Translations under genes and position numbers: made by a program
The notes under the pieces: model-generated
The model's input: only the letters and a program-made list of their open reading frames with translations
What the model was told of the DNA's origin: nothing
Databases searched by the model: none
Assembly (NCBI GenBank): GCA_026388365.1
Contig: JAPLJW010000279.1
Location: forward strand, 1 to 13,248
Source: Deltaproteobacteria bacterium
Lineage (GTDB): Bacteria > Desulfobacterota > Syntrophia > Syntrophales > UBA5619
DNA: 13,248 nucleotides
Reading direction: 5' to 3'
Shown: positions 6,931-13,248 of the stretch, one piece after another
Layout of the letters: every line of letters starts with the position of its first letter
Position numbering within the stretch: position 1 is the stretch's first letter

Positions 6931-6943
6931 TCCATTATATGGA
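6931..6943 (-). promoter_or_regulatory. Probable iclR promoter -10 box inside a dyad (possible autoregulatory operator)
   Basis: On the minus strand a perfect TATAAT (6939-6934) lies within the perfect inverted repeat TCCAT-ATA-ATGGA (6943-6931). It is about 25 bases above the chosen regulator start, leaving a short leader. The -35 region is poor (TCATCT at the 17-base spacing). A dyad over the -10 box next to a regulator gene is the usual layout for negative autoregulation. Confidence 0.45.
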
Positions 6944-7019
6944 ACCTCGTTCTTAAAGATGATAAAAATGAGATCCACGACCCGAAAACCGTTTATTGAC
7001 CTCCCGTAGTTCTTGACCC

Positions 7020-7059
7020 AGAGATCCAACCCCACAGCACGCTGCAGGGTTGGATCTCT
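7020..7059 (-). terminator. Strong hairpin between the cupin gene and iclR
   Basis: AGAGATCCAACCC (7020-7032) and GGGTTGGATCTCT (7047-7059) are perfect 13-base inverted arms. The 14-base loop itself contains CAGC/GCTG (7035-7038 and 7041-7044), extending the stem past a small internal bulge. It lies about 65 bases after the cupin stop and 110 bases before iclR. No U-run follows on the minus strand; a short TCTTTAT follows on the plus strand. Best reading: a terminator or transcript-stabilising structure closing the upstream operon. Confidence 0.55.
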
Positions 7060-7123
7060 TTATGATCGTTTCTCTTTCATCGAAGCAGGCTTCTGGGAAT
7101 ACCCTGATCCATCCAACTTCAGA

Positions 7124-7486
7124 TCACGCCTTCCGGTGACCGGCCAGTTGCGGGGAATAGATCCAGACGAACCGCAGAACCTCGTCCCCGTCGTTGATGA
7201 TCTTATGAAGCCCCCCGGGAGGGTTGTAAACGCACATCCCAGGCTCCACGACAAACTGCTCATCCTTGGTCACAAAGGTCCCTCTACCCGAAATGAAGAA
7301 CATCACCTCTTCTTCATTATCATGCTTGTGCTCCGGCACCATGCCGCCCGGATAGGTTTCATTCAAGCCCATGGAAAGATTCTGTGCACCCGTCATCTTT
7401 TCCGAACAAAGGATCCACGACGTCCGAGGCGGCTCCCGTCTCTCACCCTTTACATCCTGAATACGAACGACCTTTAACCCTGACAT
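7124..7486 (-). CDS. Small single-domain cupin protein
   Basis: Metal-binding beta-barrel protein of 120 residues. Cupin motif 1 is GGMVPEHKHDNEEEVMFFIS (47-66) with metal-ligand candidates H53, H55 and E59 or E60. Motif 2 is GMCVYNPPGGLHKIIN (83-98) and fits the consensus G-x5-P-x-G-x2-H-x3-N exactly, with H94 as fourth ligand. ATG 7486-7484 has AGGAGG five bases upstream; the frame is open further up, but those codons cross the palindrome and lack cupin character. It may act as an isomerase, decarboxylase, dioxygenase or sensor; oxygen-dependent chemistry is less likely in an anaerobe. It is separated from the MoaD-like gene by 70 bases that hold a palindrome, so it may have its own promoter. 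Confidence 0.9.
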   Translation of the reverse strand: MSGLKVVRIQDVKGERREPPRTSWILCSEKMTGAQNLSMGLNETYPGGMVPEHKHDNEEEVMFFISGRGTFVTKDEQFVVEPGMCVYNPPGGLHKIINDGDEVLRFVWIYSPQLAGHRKA

Positions 7487-7512
7487 AACGACCTCCTTCT
7501 CAGTTGTTTTCC

Positions 7513-7535
7513 AAACAAGAACAAATGTCTTGTTT
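7513..7535. promoter_or_regulatory. Perfect 8-7-8 palindrome upstream of the cupin gene (operator candidate)
   Basis: AAACAAGA (7513-7520) and TCTTGTTT (7528-7535) are exact inverted arms around the 7-base spacer ACAAATG. It is A/T-rich, has no U-run after it on the minus strand, and sits 27 bases above the cupin start. Those properties fit a dimeric regulator site better than a terminator. The spacer length equals that of the palindrome at 10596-10614. Confidence 0.45.
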
Positions 7536-7556
7536 CCCGCTCTCAAGATACTATTT

Positions 7557-7784
7557 TTAACCGCCGGAAAGGATCGGAAAGAGTTCCACGACATCCTCAT
7601 CATGGATCACGCAATCAATCTCATCCCTCTTCCGATTTCTGACGATGATGCCCACCTCCTCCTGAGGCACTCCCAGCCGGTCCAGCAGCGTCGTCAGCAA
7701 TACCGGCTGATGCGCGTCCATAGTCAGTTCTTTTCGGTCTCCTGCCATTTCGATCAGCGTCAAGTGCAAACGTATGACCGCCAT
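7557..7784 (-). CDS. MoaD/ThiS-family sulfur-carrier-like protein
   Basis: Ubiquitin-fold small protein of 75 residues. It ends in FPILSGG, the Gly-Gly tail that is adenylated and thiocarboxylated in MoaD and ThiS. The preceding VIHDEDVVELFP segment is the usual beta-strand context, and LLTTLLDRLGVPQEEVGIIVRN matches the family core. Such genes often sit next to aldehyde ferredoxin oxidoreductase genes and are thought to serve assembly of the pterin dithiolene of the tungsten cofactor. ATG 7784-7782 starts 3 bases after the oxidoreductase stop codon, so it is translationally linked to it. A MoaE partner or MoeB/ThiF activator is not in the window and must be supplied from elsewhere. Confidence 0.85.
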   Translation of the reverse strand: MAVIRLHLTLIEMAGDRKELTMDAHQPVLLTTLLDRLGVPQEEVGIIVRNRKRDEIDCVIHDEDVVELFPILSGG

Positions 7785-7787
7785 AGC

Positions 7788-9491
7788 CTACACAATCCCC
7801 TTCAGCATCTCCTCTTCCGATATATCGAACACCTCATTAGTGGGCGCCAATGGCTCCACATATACATATTCCGGAAGTTTATCATTCGCAGGGGACAAGC
7901 CGGCCCGGATGTTGAACTCCCGTTCGGTTCTCACTGCGTTGATCCCCATGATCTCCCAGAGATGATCAATGCTGATGTCGGTTCCGCAAAGGGAATTCAC
8001 CAACGTCGTCATTCGGCTGGGATCCTTGAACAGCGGCGGCCGGGCAAAAATGCAGAAGCCCAGGCTGTCCAGAGCACACATCTTGTATTGCAGGGATCTG
8101 GATAATTCACCTTGTTGTTCGGTGCCCCGTGGATTCACCTCGACGCGTGATCCGAAACAGTTGCCCGCCGTGTGATCGGCGCCCATGGGGGACATCGCGT
8201 AGGTCACGCCGTTGCCCTTGAGCGTACGAGGATCATAGCCCGCGAAAGACTGTCCTTTGGCCGCGGGAATCCTTCTTGATCCCAGCACGTCGCCGGCGAC
8301 CTGGACGCCATGGCCGAGTACTTTGCCCATCAGGCTGTTGTTGCGGATTTCTTTCATCAACGCCATACAGGCATCCAGGTCTCCCCACTTGCCCAAACCC
8401 ATGTCGATTGCGACACCGAGTACGGCGCCGGCCTCGATGGCATCCACCCCAATGTCATCACATTCGTAATTCAGCCTGGCCACCGGGTCGAGATTCGTAA
8501 AGCCGAGATTGGATCCCAATAAAGCGATGTTTTCATACTGCAAGGTGGAACAAATCTTTTTTCCGGAAGCATCGGGGTATATGTTGCTGCATTTGATCAG
8601 ACACCCATCCATGCAGGAGACGCCGGCCTTCCCTTCCCCCCCGCGGCTGATAATGGTTGCGTACATGGTTTCGCCGCTGAGGCCTTCCACCCCATCAATG
8701 GCTCCCTGCCGGAAATTGCAGGTCGGCAGCGCACCCATGGCATTCACGGCCTTGACGATGGTGGCCGTGCCGGTTTTCTGGTTGACCTGCTTGATTTTGG
8801 GATCGTTGATAAATTCAGCATGGATCATGCGAACCATGTCCATGAACTGCTGTCTGTCGTGGTAAACGGGTTGCTTGAGAGTTTTATCCACGACCACCGC
8901 CTTGACCCCCTTGCTGCCCATGATAGCGCCCAGACCGCCCCGGGCGGCGAATTTCAGTTCGCCGTTCGGGTCGGACGAAGCGATCGCCGCCATTTTCAGG
9001 CGATTCTCGCCGGCCGGTCCAATGCAGAGAACGCCTATCTCCCTGCCAAACCTGGCCCGGAGCTTTTGATCGGTTTCATACGTGCCCAGCTGCTTGAGCT
9101 CATTCATCACCAGCAGGGCTGGCCCGTCTTTGCCAATATTAAGCACATATGCGTTGTCATCGGCCGGCAGCCCTTCGATCACCACCGCCTTGATTCCAAA
9201 TCTGCCAAGGAAAAGGCCTATGTTCCCACCGCAGTTGGCTTCTTTGATCCCGTGGGTCAACGGGCTTTTGGCGCCGCACGAAACCCGGCTCCCGCTGGTG
9301 ATGGGAGTCCCCGCCAGCAGGCCCGGAGCAATCACCAGCTTGTTTTTTGCGCCAAGCGGCTCGCAATTCGGCGGAACCTCGTCGAGAAGAATCCTGGCCG
9401 ACAAGGCCCGTCCGCCCAAAAGCTTATAATCCGGATTTTCAACCGTGGTAATTGCCTTGGTGGTCATGTTCACTTTGATGATGACTGACAT
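7788..9491 (-). CDS. aor: Aldehyde ferredoxin oxidoreductase family protein (tungsten/molybdenum bis-pterin, 4Fe-4S)
   Basis: Likely oxidises an aldehyde to a carboxylic acid with ferredoxin as acceptor, or runs in reverse. It has 567 residues, slightly short for the family (about 600). The N-terminal AOR domain shows LGGRALSARILLDEVPP (25-41) and IAPGLLAGTPITSGSRV (54-70), which normally contact the pterins. Iron-sulfur ligands are C293, C297 and C301 (VSCMDGCLIKC) plus C480 in LDSLGFC. The first three are spaced x3/x3, unlike the C-x2-C-x3-C of the Pyrococcus enzymes, which suggests a YdhV-like or other divergent clade. E320 (QYEN) and H440 (GADHTAGNC) match the active-site Glu and His of archaeal AOR. 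ATG 9491-9489 has AGGAGG 6 bases upstream. It lies 100 bases after the creatininase-like gene and is followed directly by the MoaD-like gene. Confidence 0.93.
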   Translation of the reverse strand: MSVIIKVNMTTKAITTVENPDYKLLGGRALSARILLDEVPPNCEPLGAKNKLVIAPGLLAGTPITSGSRVSCGAKSPLTHGIKEANCGGNIGLFLGRFGIKAVVIEGLPADDNAYVLNIGKDGPALLVMNELKQLGTYETDQKLRARFGREIGVLCIGPAGENRLKMAAIASSDPNGELKFAARGGLGAIMGSKGVKAVVVDKTLKQPVYHDRQQFMDMVRMIHAEFINDPKIKQVNQKTGTATIVKAVNAMGALPTCNFRQGAIDGVEGLSGETMYATIISRGGEGKAGVSCMDGCLIKCSNIYPDASGKKICSTLQYENIALLGSNLGFTNLDPVARLNYECDDIGVDAIEAGAVLGVAIDMGLGKWGDLDACMALMKEIRNNSLMGKVLGHGVQVAGDVLGSRRIPAAKGQSFAGYDPRTLKGNGVTYAMSPMGADHTAGNCFGSRVEVNPRGTEQQGELSRSLQYKMCALDSLGFCIFARPPLFKDPSRMTTLVNSLCGTDISIDHLWEIMGINAVRTEREFNIRAGLSPANDKLPEYVYVEPLAPTNEVFDISEEEMLKGIV

Positions 9492-9591
9492 TGAGATCCT
9501 CCTACTGCTGCATTCGATATCCCGGCCCTTACGACGATCTCATGTAGGCGAACCCTCAGGCCGTCTGCATGATGGTGATCACTCCAACCCG

Positions 9592-10557
9592 TTAAGGCGG
9601 ATAAGAGATGGTGTAGATTGACTTGCCGCCGTTCAGTGGCCCCCTCAGGAGGGCGTCGATCTCCTCCTGGCTGCGCTCGGTGACCTTGTCCGCCGGGGGC
9701 AGGATGCCGGCCGGGAACTTGGTCATGATGTCGCCGATCAGCTTGCACATGTAATCCATCATGGCCTCCACGCCCGCCTTGGCCTTCTCGGCCGAGGCTT
9801 TGGTGGGATAGCCGATGACCCCTTCGGGGTAGACTTTGAGCTCGATGCCGCCCAGACCGATATGTTCGTGTCCCCTGATCGGGGCGTGGTACACCTCGCC
9901 GCCCTTATCCACGTGGCCGGGGGGCAGGAACCCTTCCGGTTTGTTATCCACGGCGAGCTTCATGTCGCAATATTCCGGGAACAGCGCCAGCGAATAGGAG
10001 CACTCCGCCTCGTCGGCGTGCGAGAAGGGGGTGTCGAAGGGGCCGCCGTGGGCCTTGTCCTTCATGTAATTGTGAATCGTGTTCCAGGTATGCAGGGTGA
10101 TCAGGATCGCCGGCACCTGGTACTTCTTGGCCCACTGGTGGATCGCCAGCGGGAGGACCTCCTCCTGTCCGTGTCCGTTGACGAAGATCTGCTTGCGGAA
10201 TCCCATGTTCCAGAGCCCGGTGATGATGGCGCGCATATTCGACAGCAGGGTCTCCTCCGGAACGACGACGGTCCCCGGCATCCCCATGTGGTGGTAGGGA
10301 TGCGAACCGTACCAGATCGGCATGGCGATGGTGCAACCCATCTTCATGGCCACCTGCTCGGCCATCCTGGTCACGAGGAATGTGTCCTCTCCCAACGGCT
10401 GGGCCGCGCCGTGGCACTCCGTGCTGCCCACGGGGATGATGATGAGGTCATTCGTCTTGAGCCTCTCGTTGACCTGGGTCATGTTCATGGTCTGCAGATA
10501 GACCCCGTTGGGGCTTTCCATGTGACCGCCGTCAGGCGGAATTTTCCAATTTCCCAT
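9592..10557 (-). CDS. Creatininase-family metal-dependent hydrolase
   Basis: Member of the creatininase/amidohydrolase fold; relatives hydrolyse creatinine, FAPy deaminated pterin precursors or cyclic ketone sugars. It has 321 residues, longer than the usual 240-270. Candidate metal ligands match the family layout: E47 and H49 (PVGSTECHG, 42-50), D58 (PLGEDT), H129 (VNGHGQEEV, 126-134) and E183 or E185 (HADEAECS, 180-187). Additional conserved-looking stretches are WYGSHPYHHMGMPGTV (82-97) and GHVDKGGEVYHAP (214-226). The extra length is an N-terminal segment of about 20 residues (IPPDGGHMESPNGVYLQTM) and a C-terminal tail after about 280. ATG 10557-10555 follows AAAGGAGA. First gene after a good promoter, upstream of the aldehyde oxidoreductase, so it may produce that enzyme's substrate. 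I have an impression of similarity to proteins labelled 3-dehydro-scyllo-inosose hydrolase, but cannot verify this. Confidence 0.88.
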   Translation of the reverse strand: MGNWKIPPDGGHMESPNGVYLQTMNMTQVNERLKTNDLIIIPVGSTECHGAAQPLGEDTFLVTRMAEQVAMKMGCTIAMPIWYGSHPYHHMGMPGTVVVPEETLLSNMRAIITGLWNMGFRKQIFVNGHGQEEVLPLAIHQWAKKYQVPAILITLHTWNTIHNYMKDKAHGGPFDTPFSHADEAECSYSLALFPEYCDMKLAVDNKPEGFLPPGHVDKGGEVYHAPIRGHEHIGLGGIELKVYPEGVIGYPTKASAEKAKAGVEAMMDYMCKLIGDIMTKFPAGILPPADKVTERSQEEIDALLRGPLNGGKSIYTISYPP

Positions 10558-10595
10558 TGCTTTCTCCTTTCACATCTTCCGTTTCACTCTATGGA

Positions 10596-10642
10596 ATACA
10601 GTTCTATGCTGTATAGCTATCGGACTCCTGATTTCTTGTCAA
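10596..10642 (-). promoter_or_regulatory. Promoter of the creatininase-like/aor operon with overlapping palindromic operator candidate
   Basis: A perfect -35 box TTGACA lies at 10642-10637 (minus strand). A clear -10 is less certain: TAGCTA at 17 bases or TATACA at 21 bases. Immediately downstream, ATACAG (10596-10601) and CTGTAT (10609-10614) are exact inverted arms around a 7-base spacer, overlapping the -10 and likely start site. A bound dimer there would block initiation. The region is much richer in A/T than the genes around it. Confidence 0.55.
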
Positions 10643-10687
10643 GAGAAATTAATAAAAATATTTGTGGCCTCATTCAGATAGATAAAT

Positions 10688-10711
10688 ATTCAGCGCATTC
10701 GACTGCTGAAT
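10688..10711 (-). terminator. Hairpin after the TRAP transporter operon
   Basis: ATTCAGC (10688-10694) and GCTGAAT (10705-10711) are perfect 7-base arms with a 10-base loop, 22 bases past the dctM stop. On the minus strand it is followed by ATTTATCT, A/T-rich but without a true U-run. A weak terminator is plausible and would separate the transporter from the creatininase-like gene. Confidence 0.4.
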
Positions 10712-10732
10712 GACGGGAAGGCTCAACTCGTC

Positions 10733-12037
10733 TCAGCGGGACATGGTTCCGGGCAGGAAAAGGGCGATCTGCGGCGCCAGAATCAGCAGAACAAGACAGA
10801 GCACCATGGCCAGAAAAAAGGGCATGATGCCCCTGAAAATCACAACCATCGGCACATCCCGGGCCACGCCGCTGATCAGGAAGACATTCATGCCGACCGG
10901 GGGCGTGATCAGACTCATCTCCATGAAGAGGGTGATGACGACGCCGAACCAGATCGGATCAAATCCCAGGTTCATCATCATCGGATAGATGACGGGCAGG
11001 GTGATCACCATGATGGCCAGCCCTTCCATCAGGCACCCCAGGACCATATAAACCAGGCAGACAACACCCAGGACGAGGTAGCGGTTCATTCCGAGCGATG
11101 TTGTCCGGTGGATCACCCATTCGGGAATCTGGCTTACCGCAAGGAAATATCCGAAGATGTTGGCGCCGATGAGGATGAGAAAGATCATGGCCGTGGTCAG
11201 CGTGGTTTCCGAAAGCGATGCCGGCAAATTTTCCCGGTTCAGACGCCTCTTGATCAGGGTCACGAGCAACGCGCCGAACGCGCCGATCCCGGCCGCCTCG
11301 GTGGGGGTGAACCAGCCGGCATAAAGCCCCCCGACCACCAGGATGAAAAGACCCAGGATACCGCCCATCGACCGGAGCGCGCCGATCCGCTCCCGGAGCG
11401 AAAATCGAGGTCCGGGTGGTCCCAGTTCCGGGTTGCGGACGGTGAGGATATAAATGGTAATCAAAAAAAGGGCGCTCAGGAGCAATCCCGGAAGGATGCC
11501 GGCGACAAAAAGGGTTCCGATGGGCTGCTCCGTCAGGATTCCGTAGATCACCATAACGGTGCTGGGTGGGATCAGGATGCCGAGCGTCCCTCCGGCGGCG
11601 ACGGAACCGGTGGCCAGACGGTCGTCATAACCGAACCGCTTCATCTCCGGGAGCGCTACCATACCCATGGTGGTTGCCGTAGCCAGGGATGAACCGGAAA
11701 CTGCGGCAAAGCCGGCGCAGGCCGCCACGGTCGCCATGGCCAGCCCGCCGGGCAGAAAACCGATCCAGCGGTAGACACCCTGGTAGAGATCGGCGCCCAT
11801 CCGGGAATGGCCGGCAAACTGTCCCATCAGGATGAAAAGGGGAATCACCGTCAGGGTGTAGTTGGAGGCGGTCTGATAGGTGACGAGTCCCAGCAGGGAA
11901 AAGCCTGCCTTGAAGGTGGACAGAACGCAAAAACCCAGAAAACCGGTTATGGCCATACTCAGGCCGATCGGCATTCGCAGCAGAAGGAGCGACAGGAGCA
12001 GAACCAGACCCAGGAGGCCGATGAGTAACGGATTCAT
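10733..12037 (-). CDS. dctM: TRAP transporter large permease subunit (DctM family)
   Basis: Large membrane subunit of a tripartite ATP-independent periplasmic transporter, using an ion gradient (usually sodium) to import organic acids. About 434 residues, the standard size, with about a dozen hydrophobic segments. Family features include LRMPIGLSMAITGF (20-33), PLFILMGQFAG (66-76), GFAAVSGSSLATATTMG (109-125) and GGTLGILIPPSTVMVIYGI (149-167) in the N-terminal half, and SLITPPVGMNVFLISGVA near the C-terminus. The start is ATG 12037-12035 (MNPLLIGLL), overlapping the dctQ stop as ATGA, with GAGGGG upstream; the frame is open to 12103 but that part lies inside dctQ and lacks membrane character. 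Confidence 0.96.
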   Translation of the reverse strand: MNPLLIGLLGLVLLLSLLLLRMPIGLSMAITGFLGFCVLSTFKAGFSLLGLVTYQTASNYTLTVIPLFILMGQFAGHSRMGADLYQGVYRWIGFLPGGLAMATVAACAGFAAVSGSSLATATTMGMVALPEMKRFGYDDRLATGSVAAGGTLGILIPPSTVMVIYGILTEQPIGTLFVAGILPGLLLSALFLITIYILTVRNPELGPPGPRFSLRERIGALRSMGGILGLFILVVGGLYAGWFTPTEAAGIGAFGALLVTLIKRRLNRENLPASLSETTLTTAMIFLILIGANIFGYFLAVSQIPEWVIHRTTSLGMNRYLVLGVVCLVYMVLGCLMEGLAIMVITLPVIYPMMMNLGFDPIWFGVVITLFMEMSLITPPVGMNVFLISGVARDVPMVVIFRGIMPFFLAMVLCLVLLILAPQIALFLPGTMSR

Positions 12038-12552
12038 GGGCCCCTCTTCTCGGAAAATTTCATCCAGGAGCGGACCAGCATGACGAAACCCAGGAGCGCG
12101 CATCCCAGTGTGGCGACGAGGATCAGGGGATATCGGGGAATGCCGAGATCCAATGACACCTCCCCCGCCGTTCGGATGGACAGGGCATAGACAAAGGCAG
12201 AGACGGAGATCGCGCCCATCATTACAGTGGAAAGTAACTGAATAAACGCGGTCAGGTATTTCCCGCCCAGCGCATGGAGACGGCCGGCGATCAGGTCAAC
12301 GCGGACATGGCGATCCTCAACCTCCGCCTGGGCCAGGGCGCAGAAGACCATTCCCGCCAGCATGAACTCCGTAAGCTCAAGCCCTCCGAGAATGCCCTGA
12401 CTCCAGAATTTCCGCAGAAGGACATCGATCAGGGTGAGGAGCATCATAAAGAAAAGGATCGCCCCGGCGACGCGATTCAGGGCTCCGGCCAAGGCATCCG
12501 CCGCAGCCATCATTCGGGGAAGACGATTTTTACAAAGTGGGGATGGGGTCAT
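12034..12552 (-). CDS. dctQ: TRAP transporter small permease subunit (DctQ family)
   Basis: Small membrane subunit, 172 residues, with four hydrophobic segments at about 26-46, 62-76, 99-121 and 141-160. The family motif is visible as LELTEFMLAGMVFCALAQAE (58-77), followed by DRHVRVDLIAG (80-90). ATG 12552-12550 lies one base after the dctP stop codon; its ribosome binding site is weak, so translation is probably coupled to dctP. A second start at residue 14 or 15 (MMAAADALAG) is possible but less well placed. Confidence 0.93.
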   Translation of the reverse strand: MTPSPLCKNRLPRMMAAADALAGALNRVAGAILFFMMLLTLIDVLLRKFWSQGILGGLELTEFMLAGMVFCALAQAEVEDRHVRVDLIAGRLHALGGKYLTAFIQLLSTVMMGAISVSAFVYALSIRTAGEVSLDLGIPRYPLILVATLGCALLGFVMLVRSWMKFSEKRGP

Positions 12553-12553
12553 G

Positions 12554-13248
12554 CTATGGTTTTTCCGTCATGGCGGCATGCTTCGCAGACAGGATCTCCT
12601 GCGCCGGAATGTGTCGGTCGGCCTGATGCGCCGCCCAGTCCGCGTCCATCGGTTTGAGTCGCTCCAGAAAGCGTTGCCTCTCCGTAGTAGAAATCGTTTC
12701 CAGAAGGACCCGGCCGGACGCCTTCAGCTTCGCCATAACATCGGCATCCAGACGGTCATAGATCTCGGAGGCCCTGAACCCCCAATTCTTTCCAGACGCC
12801 TCATCCAGGGCCTTCCTGGCAAAATCGGGCAGGGACGCAAACCGTTCCTTGTTCATCGCGACCATCAGCAGGGAGCTGAACATATTGATGCGTGTTCCGA
12901 AGCGGATCTGATCGTAGAGGTTGAAATCCTGGATCGCCGTGGTGGGCGAAAGCATGCCGTCAATCACCCGCTTGTCGAGGGCGCTGTGGAGTTCGGAAAT
13001 GGGCATGCTGACCGGATGAGCGCCCAGAAGTCCGAGGGCGTCGCTCATGGCGGCCGACGGGGAACGGATTTTCTTCCCTTTCAGATCCTCAAGGGTTTTG
13101 ATCGGTCCGGTCACGGTAAAGAGCTGTCCGGGGTCGCTGCTGTAGAGCCAAAGGACCTTGTAGTCCCGATAATCGTCGGCCAGATAAGGGTCATAGAGAT
13201 CATAGAATATCCGGGCGGCTTTCAGAGCCTGATCGGAGAGAAAAGGAA
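12554..13248 (-). CDS. dctP: TRAP transporter solute-binding protein (DctP family), C-terminal part (runs off the window)
   Basis: Periplasmic binding protein that captures the substrate for DctQM. About 230 C-terminal residues are visible; signal peptide and first domain are outside. The frame is open to the window edge, so the internal GTG at 13114 is not the start. The hallmark segment EDLKGKKIRSPSAA..LLGAHPVSMPISELHSAL followed by KRVIDGMLSP is present; the Arg in KKIR is the position that normally salt-bridges the substrate carboxylate. This supports a carboxylic acid ligand, but not its identity. First gene of the dctPQM set. Confidence 0.93.
   Translation of the reverse strand, partial: PFLSDQALKAARIFYDLYDPYLADDYRDYKVLWLYSSDPGQLFTVTGPIKTLEDLKGKKIRSPSAAMSDALGLLGAHPVSMPISELHSALDKRVIDGMLSPTTAIQDFNLYDQIRFGTRINMFSSLLMVAMNKERFASLPDFARKALDEASGKNWGFRASEIYDRLDADVMAKLKASGRVLLETISTTERQRFLERLKPMDADWAAHQADRHIPAQEILSAKHAAMTEKP

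Noticed and set aside
6910..7035. N-terminal extension of the IclR-family protein
   Set aside because: It would cross the TATAAT dyad and part of the hairpin, and makes the protein too long for the family.
8820..9488. Plus-strand open frame of 222 codons opposite the AOR gene
   Set aside because: Antisense shadow; the minus strand encodes all conserved AOR residues.
9862..10713. Plus-strand open frame of 283 codons opposite the creatininase-like gene
   Set aside because: It mirrors the codon pattern of the minus-strand gene, shows no domain, and has an Arg/His/Asp-rich antisense composition. The minus-strand gene has clear metal-site motifs.
12038..12103. N-terminal extension of DctM
   Set aside because: The extra residues are charged and not membrane-like, and lie inside dctQ; the ATGA overlap start is standard.
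13112..13114. GTG as a start of a short DctP protein
   Set aside because: The frame continues to the window edge with typical DctP sequence, so this is an internal codon.
1..13248. CRISPR array, tRNA, rRNA, integrase or phage genes
   Set aside because: No regularly spaced repeats, no tRNA-like folds and no mobile-element protein were seen on either strand, apart from the short palindromic repeat at 1835-1958.

Overview
The window holds thirteen complete genes and two partial ones, all on the minus strand, so transcription runs from high to low coordinates. The set points to a strict anaerobe: a ferredoxin-dependent 2-oxoacid oxidoreductase, a tungsten/molybdenum aldehyde ferredoxin oxidoreductase with its own MoaD-like protein, a TRAP transporter and a methylmalonyl-CoA branch. 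A Desulfobacterota (old Deltaproteobacteria) host, for example a syntroph or sulfate reducer, fits best. That placement is inferred from gene content and from an intergenic palindromic repeat of a type I associate with such genomes.

Layout in transcription order. (1) 13248-10733: a dctP-dctQ-dctM TRAP transporter, with dctP cut by the window edge, closed by a weak hairpin. (2) 10642-7124: a promoter with a perfect TTGACA box and an overlapping palindrome, then a creatininase-family metal hydrolase, an aldehyde ferredoxin oxidoreductase, a MoaD/ThiS-like carrier ending in Gly-Gly, a second palindrome, and a one-domain cupin. A strong hairpin at 7020-7059 follows. (3) 6943-3333: an IclR-family regulator whose probable -10 box sits inside a dyad, then korA-korB-korD-korC joined by three 4-base stop/start overlaps. 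(4) 3258-2197: a malate/L-lactate dehydrogenase (Ldh_2) family gene. (5) 2196-1801: an intergenic stretch with a 124-bp near-palindromic repeat. (6) 1800-1: a biotin-dependent carboxyltransferase subunit (PccB/MmdA type, TTG start) and a partial methylmalonyl-CoA epimerase.

How the genes could work together (inference). The transporter brings in an organic acid. The creatininase-like enzyme may hydrolyse it or a derivative, and the aldehyde oxidoreductase may oxidise an aldehyde product to an acid with reduction of ferredoxin. In the second half, the Ldh_2 enzyme would convert a 2-hydroxy acid to a 2-oxo acid, the Kor complex would convert that to an acyl-CoA plus reduced ferredoxin, and the carboxyltransferase and epimerase would take propionyl-CoA toward succinyl-CoA. 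The sequence does not fix any substrate. The biotin carboxylase, biotin carrier and methylmalonyl-CoA mutase needed for the last steps are not in the window.
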